Assembly: GCF_017310035.1 (NCBI RefSeq)
Contig: NZ_CP022296.1
Span: 930,001-994,000 of the forward strand
Length of the DNA stretch: 64,000 bases
Source: Nocardioides sp. S5
Lineage (GTDB): Bacteria > Actinomycetota > Actinomycetes > Propionibacteriales > Nocardioidaceae
Direction of reading: 5' to 3'
Shown: piece after piece, positions 1 to 12,551 of the stretch
Position numbering within the stretch: the stretch's first letter is position 1
How the letters are laid out: the number at the start of each line of letters is the position of its first letter
Program-made: the position numbers and the translations under genes
The notes under the pieces: model-generated
What the model was told of the DNA's origin: nothing
Databases searched by the model: none
The model's input: only the letters and a program-made list of their open reading frames with translations

Positions 1-1
1 C

Positions 2-1690
<1,689 letters not shown>

Positions 1691-1788
1691 GGCTCGCCCA
1701 TCGGGGCGGGGCCCGGCGGCCGCGGGTGTAGGACGCCGGGCGCGGGGTAGAAAGGTCCCCGACCGCTTCGACCGATGGGGGGACATCG

Positions 1789-3234
1789 ATGGGCGAGACT
1801 CTGCAGATCCAGTGGGGCAGCCTCGACATGCTGCTCGAGGACATGGTGACGGTGAAGGAGCAGGTCGCCTCGATCGACTCCTACGTCGGGACCTTCGTGT
1901 GCAGCACCGCGGGCTTCGACTTCACGCCGTTCGCCCTCAAGCCGCTCGCGGACGCGATGGGGGAGATGAGGGGGTTCTTCTCCTCGATGAGGACCACCTA
2001 CGAGACCCGGTTCGACGGACTCGTGGAGGCCACCCGCAACACGGCCAAGGACGTCTACGCCACCGACGAGACGATCAGGTTCGACATCGACAAGCTCACC
2101 GGCGAGCCCGGACAGGGCTCTGGCGGCGGGCCCGGCATCGAGGTCCGCCTCAGGGGCGTCAACGACCCTGCCGACCACCTCAAGCCGCCTCCCGAGGGCA
2201 CGCAGAAGTTCCCGAAGGACCACGACGAGCCCTTCCAGACGGTCGTCGCGGGTTGGGACGACGCGCGTGACAAGGTCAACGAGTGCATCCGGTGGTGCCG
2301 TGACAAGGGCATCGACATCTTCGACGAGCTGCCGGAGAAGAGCCTCGAGGACTTCATCGTCTTCCCGCTGTCCGGCGACTACTACGCCATCCAGCAGAAC
2401 GCCTCGTCGTGTCGCAACCTGGCCAGGGCCTTCCGTGACTACGCCGAGAACTTCGGGCTCCTGGCCTTCAACGCCCAGCTCGCGATGAAGGGGCAGGCCG
2501 GGCTGGCCCTCACCGCGCACATCGGTCTCTACGGCGTGGTGATGACCACGATCGCCGGCGTCATCCGGGGCCTGGCAACGGTCTTCGACGAGCTGGCCGA
2601 GCTCAGCGAGAAGATCGCCATCAAGGTCGAGAAGATCATCCGGGTCCTGGCCCAGAAGCTCTTCAAGCTGATGAAGTTCCTCCTCAAGCGCATCAACGCC
2701 GCGGTCGGGATCTTCCTCACCCTCAAGGACCTCGCCGAGAAGGGCACGGCGTTCTTCGCCGACCTGGTCGACGACGTCACGACGGTGAAGAACCTGATCG
2801 AGGTCGCCTTCGGCCTCGCCGAGGAGGTCGAGGCGTGGGCCAAGGAACAGGCCGACCGGATCAAGACCGTCAAGCAGGTCGTGAGCATCGTCGAGAAGCT
2901 CCCGCACGCCCGCGGCAAGATGAACCTCGACGACCTGCCCGCGAGCACGATGGACGTCGAGAAGTCGTTGGAGGACCTCAAGACCGACTTCGGCGACCCT
3001 GAGGGCGACGCCTGGGACAAGCTCGAGGAGAAGGTCGACGAAGGAGTCGAGGAGGCTGGGGACGCCGACCCCAGCGTGCTCTACGACGAGGACTGCCTCC
3101 CCGACGAGCCACCCCTCCCCGTCGACCCCTTCACCGGCCAGCCTGTCGAGCCGCCCACGTGGCACGCCCCCATGGCGCCGCCGCCGACCGGGACGCCCAA
3201 GGACGACGTCAAGGTCCCGAAGGGAGCGCGCTGA
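1789..3234 (+). CDS. Hypothetical 481-aa helical protein, ESX/WXG-like
   Basis: I do not recognise a named family. Residues 1-100 look helical and resemble the WXG100-like N-terminus of long type VII-associated proteins. A Gly/Pro linker follows (about 105-150). A hydrophobic helical stretch lies around residues 235-270 and runs into long charged amphipathic helices (about 270-400). The tail is Pro-rich and acidic, ending near PPTWHAPMAPPPTG. The start has a G-rich Shine-Dalgarno (GGGGGA) just upstream. The stop overlaps the next ATG (TGATG), so translation is probably coupled to the following small protein and lipoprotein. The layout resembles the WXG-like/lipoprotein locus at 24.7-27.3 kb. 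A secreted effector or surface protein is possible but unproven. Confidence 0.75.
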   Translation: MGETLQIQWGSLDMLLEDMVTVKEQVASIDSYVGTFVCSTAGFDFTPFALKPLADAMGEMRGFFSSMRTTYETRFDGLVEATRNTAKDVYATDETIRFDIDKLTGEPGQGSGGGPGIEVRLRGVNDPADHLKPPPEGTQKFPKDHDEPFQTVVAGWDDARDKVNECIRWCRDKGIDIFDELPEKSLEDFIVFPLSGDYYAIQQNASSCRNLARAFRDYAENFGLLAFNAQLAMKGQAGLALTAHIGLYGVVMTTIAGVIRGLATVFDELAELSEKIAIKVEKIIRVLAQKLFKLMKFLLKRINAAVGIFLTLKDLAEKGTAFFADLVDDVTTVKNLIEVAFGLAEEVEAWAKEQADRIKTVKQVVSIVEKLPHARGKMNLDDLPASTMDVEKSLEDLKTDFGDPEGDAWDKLEEKVDEGVEEAGDADPSVLYDEDCLPDEPPLPVDPFTGQPVEPPTWHAPMAPPPTGTPKDDVKVPKGAR

Positions 3235-3629
3235 TGGAGTTCTACGACGCCTCGAGCGCCGCGCCCACCAAGTCGATCGACCTCGTGCTCGGTGAGCTCT
3301 CCGCGCACGGGGCCACCGCGACGTTGCTGGCACGGCTCGACGAGGTCGACGACCTCGTCGACCGCATCCTCGAGGAGGAGGGGGCCGAGGCCCTCGACCC
3401 CGAGATCGTGCAGTCGCTCGACCTCATCACCGCCGCGCACGACGCGCCCGAGCACTTCAGGCGGGTCCACGACCGCGTCGAGCGGGGCTTCACGACGTGG
3501 GAGGCGTTCTGGCAGCGACCCCACGACGAATACCGTGGCTTCGAGATCATCCAGGCGGCCATCGTCCGGACCACCTCCGAGGCCGGCGACACGCTGGCTC
3601 GGATCGACACGAAGGAGCGACGTGACTGA
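3234..3629 (+). CDS. Hypothetical 131-aa protein, partner of the preceding helical protein
   Basis: Small acidic helical protein with no motif I recognise, no signal peptide and no membrane segment. Its ATG overlaps the stop of the upstream gene by one base, and its 3' end overlaps the following lipoprotein by 8 bases, so the three genes read as one translationally coupled operon. The size and position, between a long WXG-like protein and a lipoprotein, suggest a dedicated cytoplasmic partner such as a chaperone or immunity-like protein. That is inference from context only. Confidence 0.7.
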   Translation: MEFYDASSAAPTKSIDLVLGELSAHGATATLLARLDEVDDLVDRILEEEGAEALDPEIVQSLDLITAAHDAPEHFRRVHDRVERGFTTWEAFWQRPHDEYRGFEIIQAAIVRTTSEAGDTLARIDTKERRD

Positions 3630-4233
3630 CGTGAGACGACTGATGGTGGGGGCGGTGCTCAGCGCCACGCTGGCCCTCGCCGGGTGCGGTGGCGAGCCGT
3701 CGACGTCCGACGGCACCCCGACCGCGGAGCCGTCCAGCGACGGGCCGTCCAGCGAGGCGCCGTCCGGGAGCGCCACCGACGAGCCGTCCGGTGAACCGTC
3801 GGCCGACGGCGGGGACGGGCCCGCCTGCGACGCCATCGACGTCGACGCCGTGACGGCCGAGACCGGGCTGGCGCTCAGGGCACCCAACAGCGCGGGCGAG
3901 GTCGGCGCCGACGAGGGCTGCTCGGTCTTCGTGCGCAAGTCCAACGTCGCGGTCAGCATCGACCTGGCGGTCGAGCACGGCTCGCTCGAGGAGGACCTCG
4001 ACCAGATCCGCATCCTCGGCACCGAGGAGCCCGAGGAGGTCAGCGTGGCGGGCTCTCCCGCCCTGGTCGTCACCGGCGAGGACAGCCCCCTCTACGTCAA
4101 CCTGGTGACGCACGTCGGCGAGCGGATGATGACGGTGCGACTGCTGGCTCCCGGGGAGGAGCCGGATCGCCTGCCCGAGCTCGAGGACCTGGTGCTGGTG
4201 CTCTCCGAGCAGGTCGCGACCGGCGCAGCCTGA
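3622..4233 (+). CDS. Lipoprotein, DUF3558-like
   Basis: Predicted cell-surface lipoprotein of 203 residues. A short basic N-terminus is followed by a hydrophobic segment and a lipobox ending in Cys (LALAGCGG). A low-complexity Ser/Pro/Asp/Gly linker rich in EPSSDGPS-type repeats spans about residues 24-65. A compact domain follows with two conserved-looking cysteines (PACDAIDV and EGCSVFV), the usual pattern of DUF3558-type actinobacterial lipoproteins. The GTG at 3622 is preferred because GAAGGAG lies five bases upstream. A second in-frame GTG nine bases later is possible. It is the last gene of the cluster and is followed by a strong terminator. Ligand unknown. Confidence 0.82.
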   Translation: MTDVRRLMVGAVLSATLALAGCGGEPSTSDGTPTAEPSSDGPSSEAPSGSATDEPSGEPSADGGDGPACDAIDVDAVTAETGLALRAPNSAGEVGADEGCSVFVRKSNVAVSIDLAVEHGSLEEDLDQIRILGTEEPEEVSVAGSPALVVTGEDSPLYVNLVTHVGERMMTVRLLAPGEEPDRLPELEDLVLVLSEQVATGAA

Positions 4234-4254
4234 GGCTTGCCCGCCCCTGGCACG

Positions 4255-4290
4255 ACGAACGCCCCCGGCCGCATGGCCGGGGGCGTTCGT
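4255..4290. terminator. Bidirectional hairpin terminator
   Basis: A perfect 16-bp stem (ACGAACGCCCCCGGCC and its complement) closes on a GCAT tetraloop. It lies between the convergent lipoprotein gene and gltA, 21 bases after one stop codon and 19 bases from the other, so it can serve both strands. Confidence 0.9.
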
Positions 4291-4309
4291 ACGTCGTGGG
4301 CAGCGGTGC

Positions 4310-5614
<1,305 letters not shown>

Positions 5615-5629
5615 GTCGGCTCCTGTTCA

Positions 5630-5666
5630 TACGTCTTTGTACGTCTTGGGTTGTCGCTCCAACCTA
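5630..5666 (-). promoter_or_regulatory. gltA upstream region: direct repeat and candidate -10
   Basis: On the minus strand a TAGGTT hexamer (5661-5666) could be the -10 of gltA. Between it and the Shine-Dalgarno lie two identical octamers, TACGTCTT on the plus strand, at 5630-5637 and 5640-5647. They are spaced exactly 10 bp, so they face the same side of the helix, as expected for a dimeric repressor site. The regulator is unknown, and the repeat could be chance. Confidence 0.35.
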
Positions 5667-5767
5667 GCCGCGACCCTCGCGCGAGGTCGAACCGGTGTCC
5701 ACGAGCGGGGCGGCCGTGCCTCCTGCGGGTGTGTCGTCCGGGGCGTCCGCGGTGCGACAGTGCCGGG

Positions 5768-7105
5768 ATGATCCTGCGCTCGGGTGCGGCTGTCGTGTGT
5801 GTCGTCCTGCTGGGCACGCTGGTGCCCGGTCCTGCGGCCGGGGGCGAGGCGCCGCCGGGTGCTGCGAGGGCGGCCGCAGGTCCTTTCCGGATGGTGTCGG
5901 TCAGCGACCGCGGCCGTCCCGCGGACGACCACGTCTTCGGCGGGGCGGTGAGTCGCGACGGCCGGCTCGTGGCCTTCACCAGTGGTGCGGAGAACCTCGA
6001 CCGCCGCACCCGTGGCGGCTACCCGCAGGTGTTCGTCCGCGACGCCCGCACCGGGCGGGTGCGCGCGGTCGGGGCGGACCGGCGCGGTCGTCTCGCGCGC
6101 TCCGCGGAGGGGGTCGACCTCTCGCCCAACGGTCGCTTCGTGGCCTTCAGCAGTCCCGACGACCTCGTCGGACAGGACGTGGACGGGGTCGGCGACGAGC
6201 ACGCGGACGTCTTCGTCCGGGACCTGCGCACCGGCCGGGTACGCCGTGCCTCGACGGCGGCCGGAGGGGGCATGGCGGACGGCGCGTCGACGAACCCGGT
6301 CGTCGCCGACAACGGCGACGTGGTCTTCACCTCCGCGGCCACCGACCTGGTGGCCGGGGACGCCAACGCGGTCCACGACTACTTCCTCTTCGACTGGGGC
6401 ACCCGGCGCGTACGCCGTCTCGCGACCGCCGAGATCGCGCGCGCCTCGGTGCGGATCTCGGGCGACGGCGCGGTCGTGGCGGTGGTGACCACCGAGGTGC
6501 TCGCCGGTCGTGACTCCGGGACCCTCCCGGACCTCTACGTCCTGCGTCGTCGTGGTGCTTCCGGCGGCACCTGGTCGATGCCGCTCGCGCAGCCGACCGG
6601 CCTGCCGACCGACACCGGCTGCGGGTGGACCGGGCTCAGCGTGAGCCACTCCGGGCGCTACCTCACCGCTGGGTGCGCGGACGGCGGGGTGGCCTCACCG
6701 CCCGTCGCCGACAAGCCCGTGCACCTGTGGTGGGTCGACCGCCGCTCCGGGATGGTGCGGCTGGTCAACCGCACCGACGACATCGCCTCGGAGGTGAACG
6801 CGGCGCAGGTCTCCGACGACGGCCGCCGGGTGTTCTTCGCCGGACAGGAGCGGGCGTGGAGCCGGACCGCATCGCCCGCCCGTGCGGCCCAGCCGTACGA
6901 AGGAGTGTTCCTCTGGGAGCGCGGTTCGGTGCGCCAGCTGACCCGGGGCTACGACGCGTGGTGGGACAGCAGCGGCTTCGACGCCGCCGGCGACGGCCGC
7001 ACCGTCGCCTTCACCTCGCTCAGCCCCGCCATGGCCGGGCGCGACGCGGACGACGACGTGCACCAGGCGCTCTACGTCCGTCGGGTGGGCGCCAGGTCCC
7101 GGTGA
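5768..7105 (+). CDS. Secreted TolB/PD40-type beta-propeller protein
   Basis: A 445-residue exported protein. The first 30 residues form a signal peptide ([16 protein letters not shown], then an Ala/Gly-rich cleavage region). The rest repeats the WD40-like/PD40 pattern, for example [34 protein letters not shown] and [15 protein letters not shown], alternating with VFVRDxRTGRVR strands. That is about six or seven blades. The family has no catalytic signature, and such proteins usually act as surface binding or scaffold proteins. The ATG at 5768 is chosen because it begins the signal peptide. GACAGT sits six bases upstream, the right place for a leaderless -10. It converges on the following oxidoreductase gene with 13 bases between stops. 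Confidence 0.85.
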   Translation: MILRSGAAVVCVVLLGTLVPGPAAGGEAPPGAARAAAGPFRMVSVSDRGRPADDHVFGGAVSRDGRLVAFTSGAENLDRRTRGGYPQVFVRDARTGRVRAVGADRRGRLARSAEGVDLSPNGRFVAFSSPDDLVGQDVDGVGDEHADVFVRDLRTGRVRRASTAAGGGMADGASTNPVVADNGDVVFTSAATDLVAGDANAVHDYFLFDWGTRRVRRLATAEIARASVRISGDGAVVAVVTTEVLAGRDSGTLPDLYVLRRRGASGGTWSMPLAQPTGLPTDTGCGWTGLSVSHSGRYLTAGCADGGVASPPVADKPVHLWWVDRRSGMVRLVNRTDDIASEVNAAQVSDDGRRVFFAGQERAWSRTASPARAAQPYEGVFLWERGSVRQLTRGYDAWWDSSGFDAAGDGRTVAFTSLSPAMAGRDADDDVHQALYVRRVGARSR

Positions 7106-7118
7106 TGCGGGGGAGCGC

Positions 7119-8444
7119 TCAGCGCCCGGCCACCCGGTCCGCGACCCGGGCGATCGCGCTGGTGCGCGCCAGACCGGCGTCCTCGCGCCGGTCGGCGGCG
7201 CGGTAGAGGCGGTAGAGCGCGTGCACGCCGGCCCACCGCAGCGGCTCCGGCTCCCACCTCCGCACCCGGTGGCCGGTCCACGGCAGCCGGGTGAGATCGG
7301 TGTCGTGGCCGAGCACCAGGTCGCGCAGCGTGCGGCCGGCGAGGTTGGTGGCGGTGAGCCCCGACCCGACGTAGCCGCCGGCGTGACCGAGACCGGTCGC
7401 GGGGTCGTACGCCACGCTCGCGCTCCAGTCACGCGGCACGCCGAGCACGCCGCACCAGGCGTGGTCGAGCCCGACGCCGGCGAGCGAGGGGAAGAGCGAG
7501 GTCAGCGTCGAGCGCAAGGACTCGACCGTCCAGTCCTGGGTGCGGCCGTCGACGTCGGTGCGCGAGCCGAAGCGGTAGGGGACGCCCCGTCCGCCCATCG
7601 CGATGCGGCCGTCCGCCGTGCGCTGGGCGTAGCAGTAGGCGTGGGCCTCGTCGCCGAGCAGCTCCTGGCCCGACCAGCCGATCTCCTGCCACTGGGAAGG
7701 CGTCAGCGGCTCGGTCACGACGATCGCGGAGTTCATCGGCAGCCACTCGCGCCGGTGGCCGGCGAGCCCGGCGGTGAAGCCCTCCAGGCAGCGCAGCACC
7801 ACGGGTGCGCGGAGCGTTCCGTGCTCGGTGCGGACTGCGCCCGGCTCCACCGCGACCGCTCGGGTCCCCTCGTGGATGCGTACGCCGCGCTCGCGCACCA
7901 CGCGGGCGAGCCCGGCCACCAGCTTCGCGGGCTGCACGCGTGCGCAGTCGGGGTCGAAGTGGCCCGCGACGGCGCTGGCGACGCGGATCCGCTCGGCCAC
8001 CTGCGCCGCCGTGAGCTCGCCACCGAGCCGCTGGCGCTGCGCCTCGGACCGCGCGACCGTCAGCACGCCGCTGCGCACGATGTCGGCGTCGATGCCCTCG
8101 CGGGCGGCGACGCCGATCACCTCGTCGACGCTTCCGCGCACGGCCGCCCGCAGCCGCGCCACACCGTCCTCGCCCGCCACGTCGGCGTACGCCCTGGCGC
8201 TGCCCGGCAGCTCGCTGGAGAGCCAGCCGCCGTTGCGCCCCGAGGCGCCGAAGCCGGCGAACTCGGCCTCGACGACGCGGATGTCGAGGGTGGGGTCGGC
8301 CTCGTGGAGGTAGTGGGCGGTCCACAGCCCCGTCAGGCCGCCGCCGACGACGGCCACGTCGCAGGTGTCGTCACCGCGCAGCCGGTCAGCGGGCTCGGGC
8401 AGGCCCACCTGCTGCCACCAGAAGGAGACGCCGCCGTTGCGCAC
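7119..8444 (-). CDS. FAD-dependent amine oxidase-like oxidoreductase (DAO/PuuB family)
   Basis: A D-amino-acid-oxidase-fold flavoprotein that probably oxidises an amine or amino-acid-like substrate. An N-terminal Rossmann motif ([17 protein letters not shown]) is followed by GASGRNGGW, typical of PuuB/GlyDH-type enzymes, in which FAD contacts this loop. A substrate-binding domain occupies the middle. The C-terminus carries [19 protein letters not shown], the second FAD-binding block. No polyamine genes lie nearby, so the substrate cannot be named. The GTG at 8444 begins a family-like [10 protein letters not shown] sequence. An in-frame GTG at 8474 would add ten atypical residues, and neither has a clear Shine-Dalgarno. 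Confidence 0.85.
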   Translation of the reverse strand: MRNGGVSFWWQQVGLPEPADRLRGDDTCDVAVVGGGLTGLWTAHYLHEADPTLDIRVVEAEFAGFGASGRNGGWLSSELPGSARAYADVAGEDGVARLRAAVRGSVDEVIGVAAREGIDADIVRSGVLTVARSEAQRQRLGGELTAAQVAERIRVASAVAGHFDPDCARVQPAKLVAGLARVVRERGVRIHEGTRAVAVEPGAVRTEHGTLRAPVVLRCLEGFTAGLAGHRREWLPMNSAIVVTEPLTPSQWQEIGWSGQELLGDEAHAYCYAQRTADGRIAMGGRGVPYRFGSRTDVDGRTQDWTVESLRSTLTSLFPSLAGVGLDHAWCGVLGVPRDWSASVAYDPATGLGHAGGYVGSGLTATNLAGRTLRDLVLGHDTDLTRLPWTGHRVRRWEPEPLRWAGVHALYRLYRAADRREDAGLARTSAIARVADRVAGR

Positions 8445-8480
8445 CGCGCCATCATGCCCGGACCGCCCGACCACGGCGTT

Positions 8481-8510
8481 TTGACCCTCGCGCGCGCAGC
8501 GCCGTACTCT
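8481..8510 (+). promoter_or_regulatory. Promoter of the rplM-rpsI operon
   Basis: TTGACC (8481-8486) and TACTCT (8505-8510) are separated by 18 bp, a good housekeeping-sigma promoter. Transcription would start near 8517 and leave an untranslated leader of about 160 bases before rplM. Confidence 0.65.
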
Positions 8511-8534
8511 TGCTGGTCGCGACTCCTGCCGCGT

Positions 8535-8646
8535 CCACCCTCTCCGGGGGTGGGTGCAGATCCGACGTCATCCTCACTGGTGTGGGGAGCGAACCGGGCC
8601 GTGTTCGTCAGAAGTCGTGGCTCCACATCCGTTCCTCGATCGAGGA
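8535..8646 (+). promoter_or_regulatory. Structured leader of rplM
   Basis: The leader holds a CCACCC/GGGTGG hairpin (8535-8553), a longer imperfect pairing of TGTGGGGAGC (from 8581) with GCTCCACAT (about 8620-8628), and a perfect 14-base palindrome TCCTCGATCGAGGA (8633-8646) about 30 bases before the start codon. In E. coli L13 is known to repress its own operon through the mRNA leader. A similar role here is inference. Confidence 0.4.
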
Positions 8647-8678
8647 GCGGGTCCAACGAACCAGAACGGGACATAGCC

Positions 8679-9122
8679 GTGCGCACGTACAGCCCCAAGC
8701 CCGCTGACATCCAGCGTGAGTGGCTCGTCATCGACGCCACCGACGTGGTCCTGGGCCGCCTCGCCGTCCAGACCGCGAACCTCCTCCGCGGCAAGCACAA
8801 GCCGACCTTCGCTCCTCACATGGACATGGGCGACTTCGTCATCATCGTGAACGCCTCCAAGGTGTCGCTGTCGGGGACCAAGAAGACCACCAAGATGGCC
8901 TACCGCCACTCCGGCTACCCGGGTGGCCTCTCGGCCACCCCCTTCGGCGAGCTCCTCGAGAAGGACGCCCGCAAGGCCATCGAGAACGCCGTGTGGGGCA
9001 TGCTGCCGAAGAACAAGCTCGGTCGCCAGATGCTGAAGAAGCTCAAGGTCTACCCCGGCCCCGACCACCCGCACCTGGCCCAGCAGGCCACTCCCTTCGA
9101 GATCACGCAGATCTCCCAGTGA
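8679..9122 (+). CDS. rplM: 50S ribosomal protein L13
   Basis: Large-subunit ribosomal protein needed early in 50S assembly. The 147 residues have the family's normal length. Recognisable blocks are [15 protein letters not shown] near the N-terminus, [16 protein letters not shown], and [20 protein letters not shown] followed by HPHLAQQ. The GTG at 8679 begins [11 protein letters not shown], the expected actinobacterial start. Upstream in-frame sequence is untranslated leader. It forms a two-gene operon with rpsI, 17 bases downstream. Confidence 0.98.
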   Translation: MRTYSPKPADIQREWLVIDATDVVLGRLAVQTANLLRGKHKPTFAPHMDMGDFVIIVNASKVSLSGTKKTTKMAYRHSGYPGGLSATPFGELLEKDARKAIENAVWGMLPKNKLGRQMLKKLKVYPGPDHPHLAQQATPFEITQISQ

Positions 9123-9139
9123 CGACTGAGGACTCACAG

Positions 9140-9640
9140 ATGACTGAGAACACCACCGAGGTCGAGGAGACCTTCGAGACCGACTCCGAGGGCGTTGCCT
9201 ACACGTCCGAGAGCGACGCGTCGGCCGACACCCCGGCTCGCCCCGCCACCATCGCCCCCGGCGCGGCCACCGGCCGTCGCAAGGAGGCCGTGGCCCGCGT
9301 CCGCATCGTCCCGGGCACCGGCGAGTGGACGATCAACGGCCGCACGCTCGACAACTACTTCCCCAACAAGCTGCACCAGCAGATCGCGAACGAGCCGTTC
9401 GTGGAGCTGCAGCTCGAGGGTCGCTTCGACGTGATCGCTCGCATCCACGGCGGCGGCAACGCCGGCCAGGCCGGCGCCCTGCGCCTGGGCGTGGCGCGCT
9501 CGCTCAACGCGATCGACATCGAGGCGAACCGCCCGGCGCTGAAGAAGGCCGGTCTGCTGACCCGCGACGCCCGCGTCGTGGAGCGCAAGAAGGCCGGTCT
9601 CAAGAAGGCCCGCAAGGCCTCGCAGTTCAGCAAGCGCTGA
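9140..9640 (+). CDS. rpsI: 30S ribosomal protein S9
   Basis: Small-subunit ribosomal protein whose C-terminal tail reaches the P-site tRNA. The 166 residues include an acidic N-terminal extension of about 45 residues, common in actinobacteria. The conserved S9 core follows: [45 protein letters not shown]. The tail [12 protein letters not shown] ends with the invariant basic SKR. Co-transcribed with rplM, and followed after 19 bases by glmM. Confidence 0.98.
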   Translation: MTENTTEVEETFETDSEGVAYTSESDASADTPARPATIAPGAATGRRKEAVARVRIVPGTGEWTINGRTLDNYFPNKLHQQIANEPFVELQLEGRFDVIARIHGGGNAGQAGALRLGVARSLNAIDIEANRPALKKAGLLTRDARVVERKKAGLKKARKASQFSKR

Positions 9641-9659
9641 TCTCCCAGGGTCTCGTTCC

Positions 9660-11006
9660 TTGACGCGACTCTTCGGCACGGACGGGGTCCGGGGCCTGGC
9701 GAACGCCGATCTCACGGCAGAGCTGGCCCTGGACCTCTCCGTCTGTGCCGCACACGTCCTGGCCGACCGCGGCGAGTTCGAGGGGCATCGCCCCCTCGCC
9801 GTGGTGGGCCGGGACACGCGCATCTCCGGGCAGTTCCTCGAGGCTGCGGTCGTCGCCGGCCTCGCCTCGGCGGGGGTCGACGTGCTCCTGCTCGGCGTGC
9901 TGCCCACCCCCGGCGTGGCCTACATGACCGACCGGCTCGGTGCCGACCTCGGCGTGATGCTCTCCGCCTCGCACAACCCCATGCCCGACAACGGCATCAA
10001 GTTCCTCGCCCGCGGCGGCCACAAGCTCGACGACGCGATCGAGATCGCGATCGAGCGCCGCATGGGTGAGCCGTGGGAGCGCCCCACCGGTGGTCGCGTC
10101 GGCCGGGTCACGACCTACGACACCGCGGTCGCGGAGTACGCCGCCCACCTCGAGAGCACGATCACCCACCCGCTCGTCGGGCTCAAGGTCGTCCTCGACT
10201 GCGCCGAGGGCGCCGCGCACGCGGCCGGCCCGCGGGCGCTGGAGGACGCCGGCGCGACGGTCATCGCGATCCACGCCGACCCCGACGGCCTCAACATCAA
10301 CGACGACTGCGGCTCGACCCACATGGGCTCGCTCCAGGCCGCGGTCCTCGAGCACGGCGCCCACGCCGGCTTCGCGCTCGACGGCGACGCCGACCGGTGC
10401 CTGGCGGTCGACGCCGACGGCAACATCGTCGACGGCGACCAGATCCTCGCGATCCTCGCCCTCTCGCTGCGCGACCAGGGCCGCCTGGCCAAGGACACCG
10501 TCGTCGCCACGGTGATGAGCAACCTCGGCTTCGTGCAGGCGCTGCGCGCCAACGACGTCGGCGTACGCCAGACGAAGGTCGGTGACCGCTACGTCCTCGA
10601 GGCGATGAAGGTCTCCGGCTACTCCCTCGGTGGGGAGCAGTCCGGCCATGTCATCCTCAGCGACCACGCCACGACCGGCGACGGCATCCTCACCACGCTC
10701 CACGTGATGGAGCGGATGGCCACCACCGGCCGCTCGCTCGCCGACCTCGCGTCGGCGATGACGCGGCTGCCGCAGGTGCTGCTCAACGTCGGCGGGGTCG
10801 ACAAGTCCCGTGCCGACGAGGACGCCGTGCTTGCTGCCGCGGTGGCCGAGGAGGAGGCGGTGCTGGGCGACCGGGGCCGGATCCTGCTGCGCCCCTCGGG
10901 CACCGAGCCGATCGTGCGCGTGATGGTCGAGGCGCCCACCCACGACGAGGCGCAGGGCGTCGCGACGCGTCTCGCCGACGTGGTGAAGGCCCAGCTCACG
11001 CTCTGA
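9660..11006 (+). CDS. glmM: Phosphoglucosamine mutase
   Basis: Interconverts glucosamine-6-phosphate and glucosamine-1-phosphate on the way to UDP-GlcNAc and peptidoglycan. The 448 residues are full length. Visible motifs are FGTDGVRG at the N-terminus, the phosphoserine loop SASHNP with Ser104 as the likely phosphorylated residue, the metal loop DGDADRC (241-247), a substrate loop near GGEQSGHVI, and the phosphate-binding RPSGTEP near the C-terminus. The start is TTG. It sits directly after rpsI, and glmS, the preceding step of the pathway, lies 5 kb downstream. Confidence 0.97.
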   Translation: MTRLFGTDGVRGLANADLTAELALDLSVCAAHVLADRGEFEGHRPLAVVGRDTRISGQFLEAAVVAGLASAGVDVLLLGVLPTPGVAYMTDRLGADLGVMLSASHNPMPDNGIKFLARGGHKLDDAIEIAIERRMGEPWERPTGGRVGRVTTYDTAVAEYAAHLESTITHPLVGLKVVLDCAEGAAHAAGPRALEDAGATVIAIHADPDGLNINDDCGSTHMGSLQAAVLEHGAHAGFALDGDADRCLAVDADGNIVDGDQILAILALSLRDQGRLAKDTVVATVMSNLGFVQALRANDVGVRQTKVGDRYVLEAMKVSGYSLGGEQSGHVILSDHATTGDGILTTLHVMERMATTGRSLADLASAMTRLPQVLLNVGGVDKSRADEDAVLAAAVAEEEAVLGDRGRILLRPSGTEPIVRVMVEAPTHDEAQGVATRLADVVKAQLTL

Positions 11007-11052
11007 GCGATATCGGGGTGACGGCCGTGCGGCCCGCCGCTACCGTCGCGGC

Positions 11053-12039
11053 GTGGCCGTCGACATCGAGCAGATCAACCCGCGCAACGAGGCTGCGCTC
11101 CGCGCCTGGTGGCAGGTGGGGCACGACGCCACCGCCGACCGTCCCGGCAAGCCGTGGCCGCTGTGGGAGCAGAGCCGGGTCTCGCTGCACGCGCCCAACC
11201 CCGAGCGCGACGTGACCCTGCTCGCCGCCATCGACGGCCGGGAGATGGTGGGTGCCGGCATGGCGATCCTGCCCTCGCGCGACAACCTCCACCTCGCCGG
11301 CTCCGCGGTCTACGTCGACGTCGCGCGCCGGAGGCAGGGGATCGGCTCGGCCCTCCTGGCGGAGGTCGAGGTCCTCGCCGCCGGGCACGGGCGTACGACG
11401 CTGACCGGCGAGGCCTACCTGCCGCCGGGCGGCACGGCGCCGGCCGAGGCGTTCGCGGCGGCGCGCGGCTTCGCTGTTGCCAGTCGGGAGTCGATCAAGG
11501 AGCTCACGCTCGCCGACTACCGCGAGCGGCGCGCGGCGCTCACCGTCGACCCGAGCGGGCACCGCATCGTCACCTTCGACACGGTCTGCCCCGACGAGCA
11601 CGTCGAGTCCTTCGGACGCCTGCTCGGCATGCTGCTCTCCGAGATCCCGCTCGGCGACCTCGACCTCGAGGACTCGGAGTGGAGCGTCGAACGCATCCGC
11701 GACGCCGAGCAGCGACAGGTCGCGACCGGCCGTCACGTGCACACCGCCCTCGCGGTCGCGCCGGACGGCGAGGTGGCCGGCGTGTCCGACGTACGTGTCG
11801 ACGACACCGACCACGAGCACGCGCAGGTCGGGATCACGATCGTCGACCCGGCCCACCGCGGGCACCGGCTGGGGCTGGCGCTCAAGCTGGCGACGCACGA
11901 CCTGGCGCTGGCGGCGTACCCCGGGCTGCTCACCCTCGACACCTCCAACGCCGAGGTGAACACCCACATGAACGCCGTCAACGACGCCCTCGGCTATCGC
12001 ACGATCGAGACGCTGCTGGAGCTGCAGAAGAAGCTGTGA
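11053..12039 (+). CDS. Tandem GNAT-domain acetyltransferase
   Basis: A 328-residue protein with two GNAT folds. The N-terminal domain has the acetyl-CoA loop RRRQGIGSALLAEVE after a VYVDVARR strand. The C-terminal domain has HRGHRLGLALKLATHDL and ends with an NTHMNAVNDALGYR block, where the second half of the fold closes. Double-GNAT proteins of this size in actinobacteria include MshD-like and uncharacterised enzymes. The sequence does not let me call MshD. The GTG start is only six bases after TACCGT, so the transcript is probably leaderless. The next reading frame begins right after its stop. Confidence 0.8.
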   Translation: MAVDIEQINPRNEAALRAWWQVGHDATADRPGKPWPLWEQSRVSLHAPNPERDVTLLAAIDGREMVGAGMAILPSRDNLHLAGSAVYVDVARRRQGIGSALLAEVEVLAAGHGRTTLTGEAYLPPGGTAPAEAFAAARGFAVASRESIKELTLADYRERRAALTVDPSGHRIVTFDTVCPDEHVESFGRLLGMLLSEIPLGDLDLEDSEWSVERIRDAEQRQVATGRHVHTALAVAPDGEVAGVSDVRVDDTDHEHAQVGITIVDPAHRGHRLGLALKLATHDLALAAYPGLLTLDTSNAEVNTHMNAVNDALGYRTIETLLELQKKL

Positions 12040-12551
12040 GTGCGCGTGCTCAGTCGCGGATGGGTGCGGGTGCAGGATGCTGTGCGGGTGGATCGTGAAC
12101 ACCTCGACGCCTGGCGGCGACTGACCCTCCTCCCGATCGCTGCCCTCGTCGGCGCCGTGCTCGTCCTGGTCGTCACGGGGTGGGCCATCGATGCGAGCGA
12201 CCTCGAGCAGCGCGAGGACTCGTGGGGGTTCGTGGCCGGCGCGTTGATCGTCGCGTTCGTCGCGCTCGGGCCCGTCGGACTGACCATCGCGGCTGCTCGC
12301 TCGCCCGGTCGTTCGACGCGGCATGGGTGTCCGTCGTGGGCGGCTGGGCCGGCGCTGTCGTCAGCGCCGTGTGCGGCGTCTACCTGGCCTTGCTCGCCGT
12401 GTCACCGGCGGAGCTCTCCCCCGCGGACACCGTCTTCGGCGTCGTGGCGTTCGTGGTCGGCGTCCTGCTGCTGGCGCCGCTGGGTGCCTGCTGGCGGCTC
12501 GCGCGACGCTCCCGTCAGCGGGAGTCGGCCGCCTCCGCCGCGTCGTCGTAG
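12040..12551 (+). pseudogene. Frameshifted four-helix membrane protein gene
   Basis: The first part (GTG 12040, frame 1) encodes a soluble leader and two hydrophobic segments (LLPIAALVGAVLVLVVTGWA and GALIVAFVALGPVGLTIAAA). Near 12290-12310 the membrane-protein pattern moves to frame 3, which continues with VVGGWAGAVVSAVCGVYLAL and VFGVVAFVVGVLLLAPLGAC and ends at the TAG at 12549. Frame 1 after this point becomes Ser/Pro/Trp-rich noise. One missing base in the GCTCGCTCGCCCGG tract would explain it, either as a real frameshift or a sequencing error. The function is unknown. The 3' end overlaps the convergent HxlR gene by 37 bases. Confidence 0.6.
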
